64,000 nucleotides of DNA. Source: Carnobacteriaceae bacterium zg-C25. GTDB lineage: Bacteria; Bacillota; Bacilli; Lactobacillales; Aerococcaceae. How positions within the stretch are numbered: the first letter of the stretch is position 1; the number at the start of each line of letters is the position of its first letter. The notes under the pieces are model-generated. The model had not been told where the DNA came from and did not search any database. It saw only the letters and a list, made by a program, of their open reading frames with translations. The translations under genes and the position numbers were made by a program. Location of the stretch: NCBI GenBank assembly GCA_017945845.1, contig CP072828.1, forward strand, positions 496,001 through 560,000. Reading direction: 5' to 3'. Positions 9,062 to 15,203 of the stretch are shown here, one piece after another.

Positions 9062-9090
9062 ATTATAAAGAAAAACAGCTCTTTTGTAAA
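9062..9090 (-). promoter_or_regulatory. Promoter of the lysine operon
   Basis: On the minus strand TTTACA (9085-9090) and TATAAT (9062-9067) are separated by exactly 17 bases, directly upstream of the riboswitch. The -35 box is part of a GTTTACAA half-site identical to those at the neighbouring repressor gene, and it also lies within that gene's terminator hairpin. Confidence 0.8.
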
Positions 9091-9104
9091 CACAAGAAGC
9101 TGCT
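9072..9104 (-). terminator. Terminator of the S24 repressor gene, overlapping the lysine promoter
   Basis: On the minus strand CAGC plus TCTT, separated by a bulged T, pair with AAGA plus GCTG and are followed by TTTTTC. The element shares bases with the lysine operon -35 box. Confidence 0.6.
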
Positions 9105-9112
9105 TTAATCGT

Positions 9113-9847
9113 TTAATTATTTATCGGTGTAAAATGGTCAACTACCTGTCCAACAATATTTAAATAGTGCGGTGTATTTAAAGGAATGATAATGTCCTCA
9201 TATTTATCGTTTAAAGAAACTAACCGTAAATTATCTTTTTCAAAATACACTTTTTTTACATACGATTTTTCATTGTAGTCAACCGTATAAATTTGTCCGC
9301 TAATATGATGTACATTTTTTTGCAGTAAAATCACATCGCCATTTTTGATTTCTGGTTCCATACTATCTCCAGATACCAATGTCGCCACATCATAAGTTTT
9401 TAAGTTGTCACGATCTGTATAAAAAGTAGTGGTTTGATTATTGTCGTAACTGTATCCAACACCAGCAGCCACCGCTTCGACAACTTGAATAGGGAACAAA
9501 TGGCGTTTTGCAACTGATCGTTTTTCAATGAGTGATTTTGCAAATACAATCGTTTCTTTTTTTTCATTAGGTTGTAATTGTTTAATCGTTTGAATCAATT
9601 CTTTTGTTTGTGAATCAATTTGCCCAGTTGTTTTTACCGTTTTATAGTCTAAACCAAATAGAAGCGTTGTAACATCGGTATGAAAAATATCGGCTAGGCG
9701 AATTAAATCGTCGACCATTGGACTACGATCTCCTTTAATCCAGCGGGACATCGCTGATTTTGATTTTCCAAAATGTTCACCTAATTGCTCTAAAGTCATG
9801 TCGTGTTGTTTTCTAAAATAGTTAATCATTTCAGGTAGTTGAATCAT
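9113..9847 (-). CDS. HTH-S24 self-cleaving repressor (HdiR/CI-like)
   Basis: This 244-residue protein has an XRE-type helix-turn-helix (about 8-62, with TLEQLGEHFGKSKSAMSRW) and a C-terminal S24 peptidase domain. All LexA-type autolysis residues are visible: cleavage pair Ala128-Gly129 in VAAGVG, Ser162 in SGDSMEP and Lys198 in YVKKVY. It should repress transcription as a dimer and cleave itself when RecA filaments form after DNA damage. No phage genes surround it, so it looks like a chromosomal stress regulator rather than a prophage repressor. TTGTAAAC half-sites in its own promoter suggest autoregulation, and a small membrane peptide is divergently transcribed. The HdiR comparison is from architecture, not from a search. 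Confidence 0.85.
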   Translation of the reverse strand: MIQLPEMINYFRKQHDMTLEQLGEHFGKSKSAMSRWIKGDRSPMVDDLIRLADIFHTDVTTLLFGLDYKTVKTTGQIDSQTKELIQTIKQLQPNEKKETIVFAKSLIEKRSVAKRHLFPIQVVEAVAAGVGYSYDNNQTTTFYTDRDNLKTYDVATLVSGDSMEPEIKNGDVILLQKNVHHISGQIYTVDYNEKSYVKKVYFEKDNLRLVSLNDKYEDIIIPLNTPHYLNIVGQVVDHFTPINN

Positions 9848-9877
9848 AAAAAATACTCCTAACGTATTAATGACTTA

Positions 9878-9906
9878 ATTATACATAATTGTAACCAAAT
9901 TGTAAA
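9878..9906 (-). promoter_or_regulatory. Promoter of the S24 repressor gene, overlapped by operator half-sites
   Basis: On the minus strand TTTACA (9901-9906) and TATAAT (9878-9883) are spaced by 17 bases. TTGTAAAC at 9900-9907 covers the -35 and a related TTGTAACC at 9889-9896 lies in the spacer, a good layout for autorepression. Confidence 0.75.
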
Positions 9907-9915
9907 CTTTTTATG

Positions 9916-9963
9916 TTGACTTTTTGTAAACTTAATTATAAAATGTGTTTACAAATTGTAAAC
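9916..9963 (+). promoter_or_regulatory. Promoter and palindromic operator of the small membrane peptide gene
   Basis: TTGACT (9916-9921) and TAAAAT (9939-9944) are 17 bases apart. A TTGTAAAC half-site lies in the spacer at 9924-9931, and the perfect palindrome GTTTACAAATTGTAAAC occupies 9947-9963, at the expected transcription start and immediately before the ribosome site. The likely binder is the adjacent S24 repressor (inference). Confidence 0.75.
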
Positions 9964-9976
9964 GAGGTGGAAGGTT

Positions 9977-10126
9977 ATGGAAGTATTATCTGTAGTAGAC
10001 ATGATTATTGTATTAATGGCAGCGATTGGAGTAGGAACATTATTTTTATTAATGACAATGCAACAATCTCAATTAACGCATATGAAAAAGGAAAATGGGT
10101 CTAGTCATACACCTGAATTTATTTAA
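9977..10126 (+). CDS. Small single-span membrane protein divergent from the S24 repressor
   Basis: ATG 9977 follows GAGGTGG at 9964-9970 and opens a 49-codon frame ending at TAA 10124-10126. The product has a short acidic N-terminus, one hydrophobic stretch of about 22 residues (roughly 6-28, VVDMIIVLMAAIGVG onward), and a polar tail with Lys, Gln and His. It is not recognised as a known family. Location behind a self-cleaving repressor and its palindromic operator suggests a damage- or stress-induced membrane peptide, analogous in layout to lexA-yneA, but it has no LysM domain and no sequence likeness to YneA was seen. A longer overlapping frame from 9913 is rejected because it lacks a ribosome site and reads as low-quality protein. 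Confidence 0.7.
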   Translation: MEVLSVVDMIIVLMAAIGVGTLFLLMTMQQSQLTHMKKENGSSHTPEFI

Positions 10127-10158
10127 TGTTAAAATGTGTCATCTGTATTTATTTTTGC

Positions 10159-10164
10159 TATAAT
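10159..10164 (+). promoter_or_regulatory. Extended -10 promoter element for the M24 peptidase gene
   Basis: TGCTATAAT (10156-10164) is an extended -10 box 28 bases ahead of the ATG at 10192. No good -35 box is visible, which is tolerated by extended -10 promoters. Confidence 0.55.
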
Positions 10165-10191
10165 AGATATATTAAGTTTTGGAGGTTACAA

Positions 10192-11256
10192 ATGACACGT
10201 TTAGAAAAATTACAACATCAACTAAAAGTTGAAAAGTTAGATGGTTTATTAATTACAAATTTATATAATTTAAGATATATTGCTAATTTTACGGGTACAA
10301 CAGGTATGGCTGTTGTTACACAAACTAAAGCTTACTTTATTACGGATGCACGTTATACCGAACAAGCAAAAGTACAATGTGTTGGTTTTGAATTAGTTGA
10401 AAATACGGGACCTATTTACAATGAATTAACACATATTGTGTCAAGTAATCAAATTAAAGTGTTGGGATATGAAGATGCGAATTTAACAGTTCAACAATTT
10501 AATCGTGTCAAATCTGTTGTAGATTGCGAATTAGTTGAAGCGGGTGGCATAATTGAAGCGTTACGTGAATTTAAAGATGCAGAAGAATTTGCCATTATTG
10601 AAAAGGCATGTAACATTGCGGATAAAGCTTTTGAGTATATTTTAGGTGAAATTAAACCTGGAATAACTGAATTAGAAGTCGCTAATAAAATGGATTTTTA
10701 TATGCGCAGTTTAGGTGCATCAGGGGTGTCTTTTGATACAATTGTTGCCAGTGGACATCGTTCAGCTATGCCACATGGTGTAGCCTCATCAAAAGTTATC
10801 GAAACAGGTGATTTTATTACGTTGGATTACGGTTGTTACTATAATGGTTATGTTTCTGATATGACACGTACGATTTCTTTAGGACAACCACGTCACAAAG
10901 AATTAATCGATATTCATGCCGTTGTGTTAGGTGCACAAAATGAAGTGAACGACAAAATACGTTTAGGCATGACAGGTAAAGAAGTTGATCAAATTGCACG
11001 TGATTATATTGCAAAACGTGGTTATGGTCAATATTTCACACATTCCACAGGTCATGGTATTGGTTTAGAAATACATGAAGCACCTGGATTAAACCGTTTA
11101 AGCGAAACTGTATTAAGTGTTGGGCACGCTATTACAAATGAGCCGGGTATTTATATACCGGGAATTGGTGGCGTACGTATTGAAGATGACATTTTTATGA
11201 CTGAAGATGGACCAAAAGTGATTACAAAAGCCACTAAAGAATTAATTATTTTATAG
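10192..11256 (+). CDS. M24-family Xaa-Pro aminopeptidase / dipeptidase
   Basis: The protein is 354 residues from the ATG at 10192, which follows GGAGG; upstream codons in frame to 10126 lack a ribosome site. An N-terminal creatinase-like domain (about 1-125) precedes the pita-bread metallopeptidase domain. The five metal ligands are in LDYGCYYNGYVSDMTRT (two Asp), HSTGHGIG (His), NEPGIY (Glu) and GGVRIEDD (Glu). It hydrolyses Xaa-Pro peptide bonds in the cytoplasm, recycling proline peptides. In many Firmicutes this gene (yqhT type) precedes efp; here an Asp23-family gene and nusB follow instead and efp is absent. Confidence 0.88.
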   Translation: MTRLEKLQHQLKVEKLDGLLITNLYNLRYIANFTGTTGMAVVTQTKAYFITDARYTEQAKVQCVGFELVENTGPIYNELTHIVSSNQIKVLGYEDANLTVQQFNRVKSVVDCELVEAGGIIEALREFKDAEEFAIIEKACNIADKAFEYILGEIKPGITELEVANKMDFYMRSLGASGVSFDTIVASGHRSAMPHGVASSKVIETGDFITLDYGCYYNGYVSDMTRTISLGQPRHKELIDIHAVVLGAQNEVNDKIRLGMTGKEVDQIARDYIAKRGYGQYFTHSTGHGIGLEIHEAPGLNRLSETVLSVGHAITNEPGIYIPGIGGVRIEDDIFMTEDGPKVITKATKELIIL

Positions 11257-11265
11257 CCTTCTCGG

Positions 11266-11297
11266 ACAAGTCGATAATAATTTATCGGCTTGTTTTA
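11266..11297 (+). terminator. Terminator after the M24 peptidase gene
   Basis: ACAAGTCGATAA (11266-11277) pairs with TTATCGGCTTGT (11282-11293), with one G-U pair, and TTTTAT follows. Confidence 0.85.
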
Positions 11298-11305
11298 TGT
11301 TTTTA

Positions 11306-11512
11306 GGCTCTATGTCAAATAGGGTTGATAATGTATAAAGATAGTGGTGATTTAACGATTCTATGACAAATAGGGTTAACGCCTTATAAAACGGGCGTAA
11401 TATCAAATAGGGTTGGCAACTTATAAAACAATAGTGATTTAGAGATGGTAAGTCACAACTGTTTTATTTGATGTTTTCTGTTCAATAAAGTTGGTGACTC
11501 GTAAAAATAAAG
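11306..11512 (+). repeat. Cluster of dispersed intergenic repeat copies in a 408-base gap
   Basis: Three recognisable copies of one motif start near 11306 (GGCTCTATGTCAAATAGGG), 11359 (TTCTATGACAAATAGGG) and 11399 (AATATCAAATAGGG), each continuing with GTT and a segment ending TTATAAA or TATAAAG. A fourth, degenerate copy lies near 11476. The third copy continues into the GTGATTT...AAGTCAC hairpin also seen at 12540 and 13040. The remainder of the gap to 11664 is AT-rich and carries the promoter region of the Asp23-family gene; no gene was found. Confidence 0.75.
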
Positions 11513-11664
11513 ATTCAAGATGATACGCGTAACTTTAAAAATGATATAGCCAATGCTTTTATAGAAGCTGAAAAATGTTTTAATGAATTTTTCTAAAAAA
11601 CTGTTAAAACAGTGTATAAAATGGTATAGTATAGATGAGAATATTTTAGTTAGGAGATGTAAAT

Positions 11665-12027
11665 ATGGAAAAAACACATAATCAAGAAGTGTTCGGTAAT
11701 ATTGAAATTTCACCCCAAGCGATAGAATTGATTGCTGGTATTGCAGCATCAAAAGTAAAACAAGTTCATAGTATTCAAGGATATAAAAAATCAAATAGTT
11801 TAAAATCATTAGTGTCTAAAGGTGTTGAGTTAGATTTAAATGAGTTAGGCGAATTTATTGTTGATATACACGTAGCGGTATATTACGGCGTTGAAATTCC
11901 TAAAGTTGCTAAATTAATCCAAGACCGCATTAAAGAACAAATATTATTTATGTGTAATATTGAAATTAAAGAAGTTAATGTATATATCGATCATTTAGTA
12001 TCAGAAAAAGGTGAATACATTGGCTAA
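11665..12027 (+). CDS. Asp23/Gls24 family protein (YqhY-like)
   Basis: This 120-residue protein has the family pattern: GNIEISPQAIELIAGIAASKVKQV at the N-terminus, a hydrophobic strand FIVDIHVAVYYGVEIPKVA, and a C-terminal VNVYIDHLV strand. YqhY-type members sit between acc genes and nusB in many Firmicutes and have been linked to control of fatty acid synthesis; here the gene is immediately upstream of nusB and separate from acc. The ATG follows TTAGGAG. The function is not settled for this family. Confidence 0.9.
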   Translation: MEKTHNQEVFGNIEISPQAIELIAGIAASKVKQVHSIQGYKKSNSLKSLVSKGVELDLNELGEFIVDIHVAVYYGVEIPKVAKLIQDRIKEQILFMCNIEIKEVNVYIDHLVSEKGEYIG

Positions 12028-12469
12028 AGTAACATTTAACCGTCGTACACGACGAGAAAAAATAATTCAGTCACTATTTTCGTTAAGTATGGATGACGCT
12101 CAAAGTGTGGAACAAGCAGTATTAACGGCAGTTAATTATAACGATAGTTCAGATAACGACCATGATTTTCAAGTTGCAGACGTGGAAACGTTAATTGAAA
12201 CGATTGAGTCATTAAATGAATTGAAAATTGAAATTGATGAACGCATTCAGCGACAATTGGAAAATTGGAATTTTACACGTATTACAAAAATAGATTTAGC
12301 TATTTTAAGACTTGCAATATATGAAATGTTTTATGTATCCGATGAAAGTGTTCCAAAAAAAGTTGCCATTAACGAAGCTATTGAAATCGCAAAACGATAT
12401 AGTGATGATAAATCTCCGAAATTCATTAACGGTGTATTATCTAATTTGTTAAAAAAAGAAGAAGTATAA
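12020..12469 (+). CDS. nusB: Transcription antitermination factor NusB
   Basis: This 149-residue all-helical protein has an Arg-rich N-terminus (RRTRREK), ILRLAIYEM in the central helix and the C-terminal block KVAINEAIEIAKRYSDDKSPKFINGVL that is diagnostic of NusB. With NusE it binds boxA RNA and supports rRNA antitermination. The start is ambiguous: GTG at 12011 sits directly on the AAAAAGG ribosome site, while TTG at 12020 has about 6-base spacing and gives the typical MAKVTFNRR start, so TTG is preferred. It overlaps the end of the Asp23-family gene by 8 bases. Confidence 0.93.
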   Translation: MAKVTFNRRTRREKIIQSLFSLSMDDAQSVEQAVLTAVNYNDSSDNDHDFQVADVETLIETIESLNELKIEIDERIQRQLENWNFTRITKIDLAILRLAIYEMFYVSDESVPKKVAINEAIEIAKRYSDDKSPKFINGVLSNLLKKEEV

Positions 12470-12474
12470 TGATG

Positions 12475-12500
12475 AAAAGCAACCGATCGGTTGCTTTTTT
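12475..12500 (+). terminator. Terminator after nusB
   Basis: AGCAACCG and CGGTTGCT form a tight hairpin centred on GATC (12478-12495), preceded by AAA and followed by TTTTT. Confidence 0.92.
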
Positions 12501-12502
12501 GC

Positions 12503-12582
12503 TATATATCAAATAGGGGGGGATGGTCCATAAAGATAGTGATTTAGCAGATGTTAAGTCACAAAGTGATGTACAATCATTA
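12503..12582 (+). repeat. Dispersed repeat copy preceding the first toxin-tip unit
   Basis: The segment starts TATATCAAATAGGGG and continues with CATAAAGATAGTGATTTAGCAGATGTTAAGTCACAAAGTGATGTAC in overlapping blocks; about 46 bases are identical to the copy at 13011-13081 upstream of the second unit. GTGATTTA and TAAGTCAC inside it can form a hairpin. Confidence 0.8.
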
Positions 12583-12594
12583 TTTAATAAGTAG

Positions 12595-12771
12595 GTTGCA
12601 ACAGGAAGAATTGAAGTGGACTGGAAAGGTAGAAGAACTAATAAAGAGATTATAGAATTAGATTTCCCGATTGGTGTAGCTGCGAGTCAATTTGGTGCAA
12701 CTGAAACTAATATATTAAAAATTCACCACTCATCAAAAAGAGTATATATTGTACCTAAAGAAAGGAGATAG
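12595..12771 (+). pseudogene. C-terminal remnant of a polymorphic toxin (Ntox50-like tip)
   Basis: The frame is open from after a TAG at 12592 to the stop at 12769-12771, giving 58 residues with no start codon or ribosome site. It contains GRIEVDWKGRRTNKE, FPIGVAAS and ends TNILKIHHSSKRVYIVP. The ending resembles the HYSKxGxHIVP tail of the type 50 polymorphic toxin domain as I recall it, which is also carried by some phage head proteins. Only the tip remains, with no trafficking or pre-toxin domain. An immunity-like gene follows at once, its ribosome site lying inside this fragment's last codons. The family name is from memory of the motif and needs a profile search. Confidence 0.6.
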
Positions 12772-12773
12772 TC

Positions 12774-12980
12774 ATGAATTGGAATAGTTTACATGATTTT
12801 CTTGGGAAAAATATTAAGGTAACTTTTATTGATGATACAATCCTTGAAGGTTATTGTAATACGTATACAGGAAAGTTGGATACAGAGAAAGAGTTGTACG
12901 ATGAAATCACTATAAAAACAGCACAGCATCTGTATGTTGGATTCAATGAATCTGAAATTAAATCAATTGAATTAGTATAA
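12774..12980 (+). CDS. Small LSm-like protein, candidate immunity protein of the first toxin tip
   Basis: This is a 68-residue acidic protein with ATG at 12774 preceded by AAAGGAG. The pattern GKNIKVTFIDDTILEGYC, then a strand ITIKTAQHLYVGF and IKSIEL, resembles a compact five-strand LSm/SH3-like barrel. No catalytic motif is seen. Small proteins of this kind are often encoded directly after polymorphic toxin C-termini as immunity genes, and the 2-base gap to the toxin remnant supports that. It is followed by its own terminator, which closely resembles the one after the second unit. Confidence 0.65.
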   Translation: MNWNSLHDFLGKNIKVTFIDDTILEGYCNTYTGKLDTEKELYDEITIKTAQHLYVGFNESEIKSIELV

Positions 12981-13009
12981 GCACTTTGTCAATCTAGGTG
13001 CTTTTTTTG
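12980..13009 (+). terminator. Terminator after the first immunity-like gene
   Basis: AGCACTT (12980-12986) pairs with AGGTGCT (12996-13002) and TTTTTT follows. The 3' half, AATCTAGGTGCTTTTTT, is repeated almost exactly at 13781-13796. Confidence 0.8.
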
Positions 13010-13010
13010 T

Positions 13011-13081
13011 TCTATATCAAATAGGGTTAATGACGCATAAAGATAGTGATTTAGCAGATGTTAAGTCACAAAGTGATGTAC
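13011..13081 (+). repeat. Dispersed repeat copy preceding the second toxin-tip unit
   Basis: The copy starts with TTCTATATCAAATAGGG at about 13010 and ends with AAAGTGATGTAC. Its last 46 bases are identical to the copy before the first unit. It joins an inverted repeat at 13070. Confidence 0.8.
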
Positions 13082-13147
13082 GGCTCACTGAAATGTATGC
13101 GGTATCCCCTACGTTGTACGGGGAAGGCGCTATTCGTACATCACTTT
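13070..13147 (+). repeat. Inverted repeat at the 5' edge of the second toxin remnant
   Basis: AAAGTGATGTAC (13070-13081) is the exact reverse complement of GTACATCACTTT (13136-13147). The 54 bases between hold a smaller hairpin with TCCCC/GGGGA around 13105-13123. The structure could be a small inserted element or a recombination scar. Confidence 0.6.
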
Positions 13148-13489
13148 GACCTTAAAAGATTCAGCAACTAGTGAAGTGGATGGTACTTGGCTGGATAAAA
13201 TTAATCCTGAAAAACAAACTCTTCATATTCCGTCGACGGCAGGGAAAACGAGAGTTACTTTTGTGATGCCGTTGGTTTTGACAAATTGTACAGTCAATAT
13301 AAGCAGACTTCAAAATTCAGGCGTAATAAAGGTAAGAATGAGTTAAATTTTAAGTTAATTGACTTACCTGTTGATTTAGATATCGGTAGGGATTACTATA
13401 CAGGAAATGGTATAAATGGTTTTACGATTCACTATGGAAAAACAGGAGCCCATCTAGTTCATACTTATCATGAAAGGGGAGAAAAGTAA
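13146..13489 (+). pseudogene. Frameshifted C-terminal polymorphic toxin remnant (Ntox50-like)
   Basis: Two frames join into one domain. The frame from 13146 gives INPEKQTLHIPSTAGK, resembling the KQxxHI start of the type 50 toxin domain. After about 13240-13260 the homology moves to the frame ending at 13489, with GRENESYFCDAVGFDKLY, NFKLIDLPVDL and GINGFTIHYGKTGAHLVH near the end. The closing HYGKTGAHLV matches the HYSKxGxHIV pattern of this family. A frame slip plus the missing upstream part make it a pseudogene. The last base overlaps the ATG of the next gene, as toxin-immunity pairs often do. No N-terminal delivery domain is present. Confidence 0.65.
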
Positions 13490-13776
13490 TGTTGAAGGAT
13501 CTAGAACAAGTGGGGATAGAAGAAACGACAAGGATTTTTTCGCCATCTAGTCTTGATGGCTTTAGTGATTTTTACAAAGAAAACGAAAAATCTAAGGTTT
13601 GGTGGATAGATAAGTTAGGTGTTGTTGGAGAGCACTTGTTTAGTTTTAACAAAAAGAAAATTTATAATCTGTTTGCCGACTATCCTCATAATTTGACCGA
13701 GGAAGAAGTTAGAATTTTTGATGAAGAAAATCCATATTGGAAAGACTTTTTTAAGTCTCGGAAACCAAGCGCTTAG
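13489..13776 (+). CDS. Candidate immunity protein of the second toxin tip
   Basis: This 95-residue protein starts at the ATG overlapping the toxin stop (TAATG) and follows GAAAGGGGAG. It is rich in aromatic and charged residues, with SLDGFSDFY, VWWIDKLGVVGEHLFSF and NPYWKDFF, and has no signal or membrane segment. I do not recognise the family with confidence. Its position right after a decayed toxin tip and before a terminator suggests an immunity protein that outlived its toxin, which could still protect against kin carrying the intact toxin. Confidence 0.65.
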   Translation: MLKDLEQVGIEETTRIFSPSSLDGFSDFYKENEKSKVWWIDKLGVVGEHLFSFNKKKIYNLFADYPHNLTEEEVRIFDEENPYWKDFFKSRKPSA

Positions 13777-13797
13777 AGTAATCTAGGTGCTTTTTTA
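13768..13797 (+). terminator. Terminator after the second immunity-like gene
   Basis: AGCGCTTAGA (13768-13777) pairs along its full length with TCTAGGTGCT (13782-13791), using two G-U pairs, and TTTTTTA follows. Confidence 0.85.
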
Positions 13798-13830
13798 TTT
13801 GCCCAAAACATGCTAACGTCATAAAACTTT

Positions 13831-13875
13831 GGGCTCTATGTCAAATAAGGTTGATGACTTGTGCCATCAACCCCA
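13831..13875. repeat. Dispersed repeat copy with hairpin
   Basis: GGCTCTATGTCAAATAAGG is followed by TTGATG and, after eight bases, CATCAACC, so the right half folds into a hairpin. It lies between the toxin island and the aminotransferase gene and could end minus-strand transcripts. Confidence 0.8.
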
Positions 13876-13888
13876 AAAGCAATATATT

Positions 13889-15052
13889 TTATTTTAGTGC
13901 ATTAACATACTCTTGAATGCGGTTAGCCGCTTCTTGTAAGTCGTCCATCGATGCTGCGTAACTAATGCGAATGTGACTAGACCCTCCTGGTCCGAACGCA
14001 TCTCCAGGAATAACGGCGACTTTAGCCATTTTAGCTAAATCATAAGCAAAGTCCCATGAATTTTGAATGCACTGTTCTGGAATTTTGGCAAAAAGATAAA
14101 ACGCACCATCGGGTTGAACAATCGTAAATCCAGCAGTTTGTAGTGCTTCCTTCATAAAGTCGCGACGTTTACGATAGTCTACCATCATTTGTGAACAGTC
14201 GTCTTGACCGTATGTTAATGCTTGAAGGGCAGCATGCTGACTGATTACAGTTGGAGTAGTGACCATGAATTGATGTGGTTTAATCACTTCATCAATAAAG
14301 TGTAGTGGTCCCATAATAAAACCGATTCGCCAACCTGTCATGGCGTGTGATTTTGATAATCCTGTTAATAAAATCGTATGCTCTGGTAAAATTTCTCCCA
14401 TTGACGTATGCTCTCTATCGTACATCAATTCAGCGTATATCTCATCGCAAATTGCCCAAATATCATATTTTTTAATCACTTCAGCCAATTTGATTAAATG
14501 TTCTCTAGTATATGTCGCTCCAGTTGGATTACTTGGAAAAACAAGAATAACCGCCTTAATCAAGTGATCCACATCTTTGGATAAAATATCTTCTAAAACA
14601 GATGGATCTAATAAATAGTTTGACTGACTTGTATCTATTAAAATTGGCTCTCCACCTACAAGTGTTGTGTCTGTGATATAGGGTGGAAAAATCGGCGTTG
14701 GAATAATCACTTTTTCACCCGGATTTAAAACGGTCATTAAAGATGCTAAAATCCCTTCAGTTGCACCAACTGTTGTGATAACTTGCTGTGGGGAATAAGT
14801 CAAATTAAATTTCTCGTTATAATATTTTGCTGCGGCTTGACGTAGTGGAAAAATTCCAGCCATGTGTTCGTAATGAGAGTGATTATTTTCAATTGCCTTA
14901 ATAGCAACTTGTTTAATGTGTTCAGGTGTATTGAAGTTTGGTTCACCAAGTGTCAATTTAATGATTCCGGGTATGTTACTCACTCTTGCATCAAACTCAC
15001 GGATTGCAGAAATACCAATTGCCGTAACGGCACGATTAAATGTACGTGTCAT
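13889..15052 (-). CDS. patA: Aminotransferase class I, PatA-like
   Basis: The protein is 387 residues from the ATG at 15052. That ATG follows GGGAGGATTAGAT; the earlier in-frame ATG at 15067 lies within the ribosome site. PLP enzyme of fold type I: VFPSNPTGA, CDEIYAEL, and the PLP lysine in GLSKSHAMTGWRIGF; the arginine for the substrate carboxylate is in HIRISYAAS. The sequence resembles Bacillus PatA, which makes N-acetyl-L,L-diaminopimelate in the acetylase branch of lysine synthesis. That would complement the lys operon 5 kb away, but PatA relatives can act on other substrates. The gene is alone and has no visible lysine riboswitch. Confidence 0.8.
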   Translation of the reverse strand: MTRTFNRAVTAIGISAIREFDARVSNIPGIIKLTLGEPNFNTPEHIKQVAIKAIENNHSHYEHMAGIFPLRQAAAKYYNEKFNLTYSPQQVITTVGATEGILASLMTVLNPGEKVIIPTPIFPPYITDTTLVGGEPILIDTSQSNYLLDPSVLEDILSKDVDHLIKAVILVFPSNPTGATYTREHLIKLAEVIKKYDIWAICDEIYAELMYDREHTSMGEILPEHTILLTGLSKSHAMTGWRIGFIMGPLHFIDEVIKPHQFMVTTPTVISQHAALQALTYGQDDCSQMMVDYRKRRDFMKEALQTAGFTIVQPDGAFYLFAKIPEQCIQNSWDFAYDLAKMAKVAVIPGDAFGPGGSSHIRISYAASMDDLQEAANRIQEYVNALK

Positions 15053-15125
15053 ATCTAATCCTCCCATGAAATAATACTTTTATTTTACTGAAAATAGGAT
15101 GTATTGCAATTAAAAGATATGTATC

Positions 15126-15155
15126 TTGCTTTTCTGGTTATATTTTTGATAAAAT
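15126..15155 (+). promoter_or_regulatory. Probable promoter of the CorC/HlyC-like gene
   Basis: TTGCTT (15126-15131) and TAAAAT (15150-15155) are separated by 18 bases, 49 bases upstream of the ATG at 15204. Confidence 0.5.
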
Positions 15156-15203
15156 AGGAGTAGTAATTTTTGTATCTATATAAGGAAAGAAGGAAAGTCA
15201 ATA

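Noticed and set aside
9113-9847. Prophage immunity region
   Set aside because: Despite the CI-like repressor, no integrase, Cro, replication or structural phage genes are nearby; the flanks are lysine biosynthesis and housekeeping genes.
9913-10104. 63-codon frame upstream of the M24 peptidase gene
   Set aside because: It starts inside the promoter, has no ribosome site and reads as scrambled composition; the overlapping frame 9977-10126 has a strong ribosome site and a membrane helix.
11453-11809. Minus-strand frame overlapping the Asp23-family gene
   Set aside because: It covers AT-rich intergenic sequence and the antisense of a conserved gene, with no ribosome site.
13286-13489. Independent 67-codon gene before the second immunity-like gene
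   Set aside because: Its sequence joins upstream codons of the same frame and then the 13146 frame into one toxin domain; the ATG at 13286 has no ribosome site.
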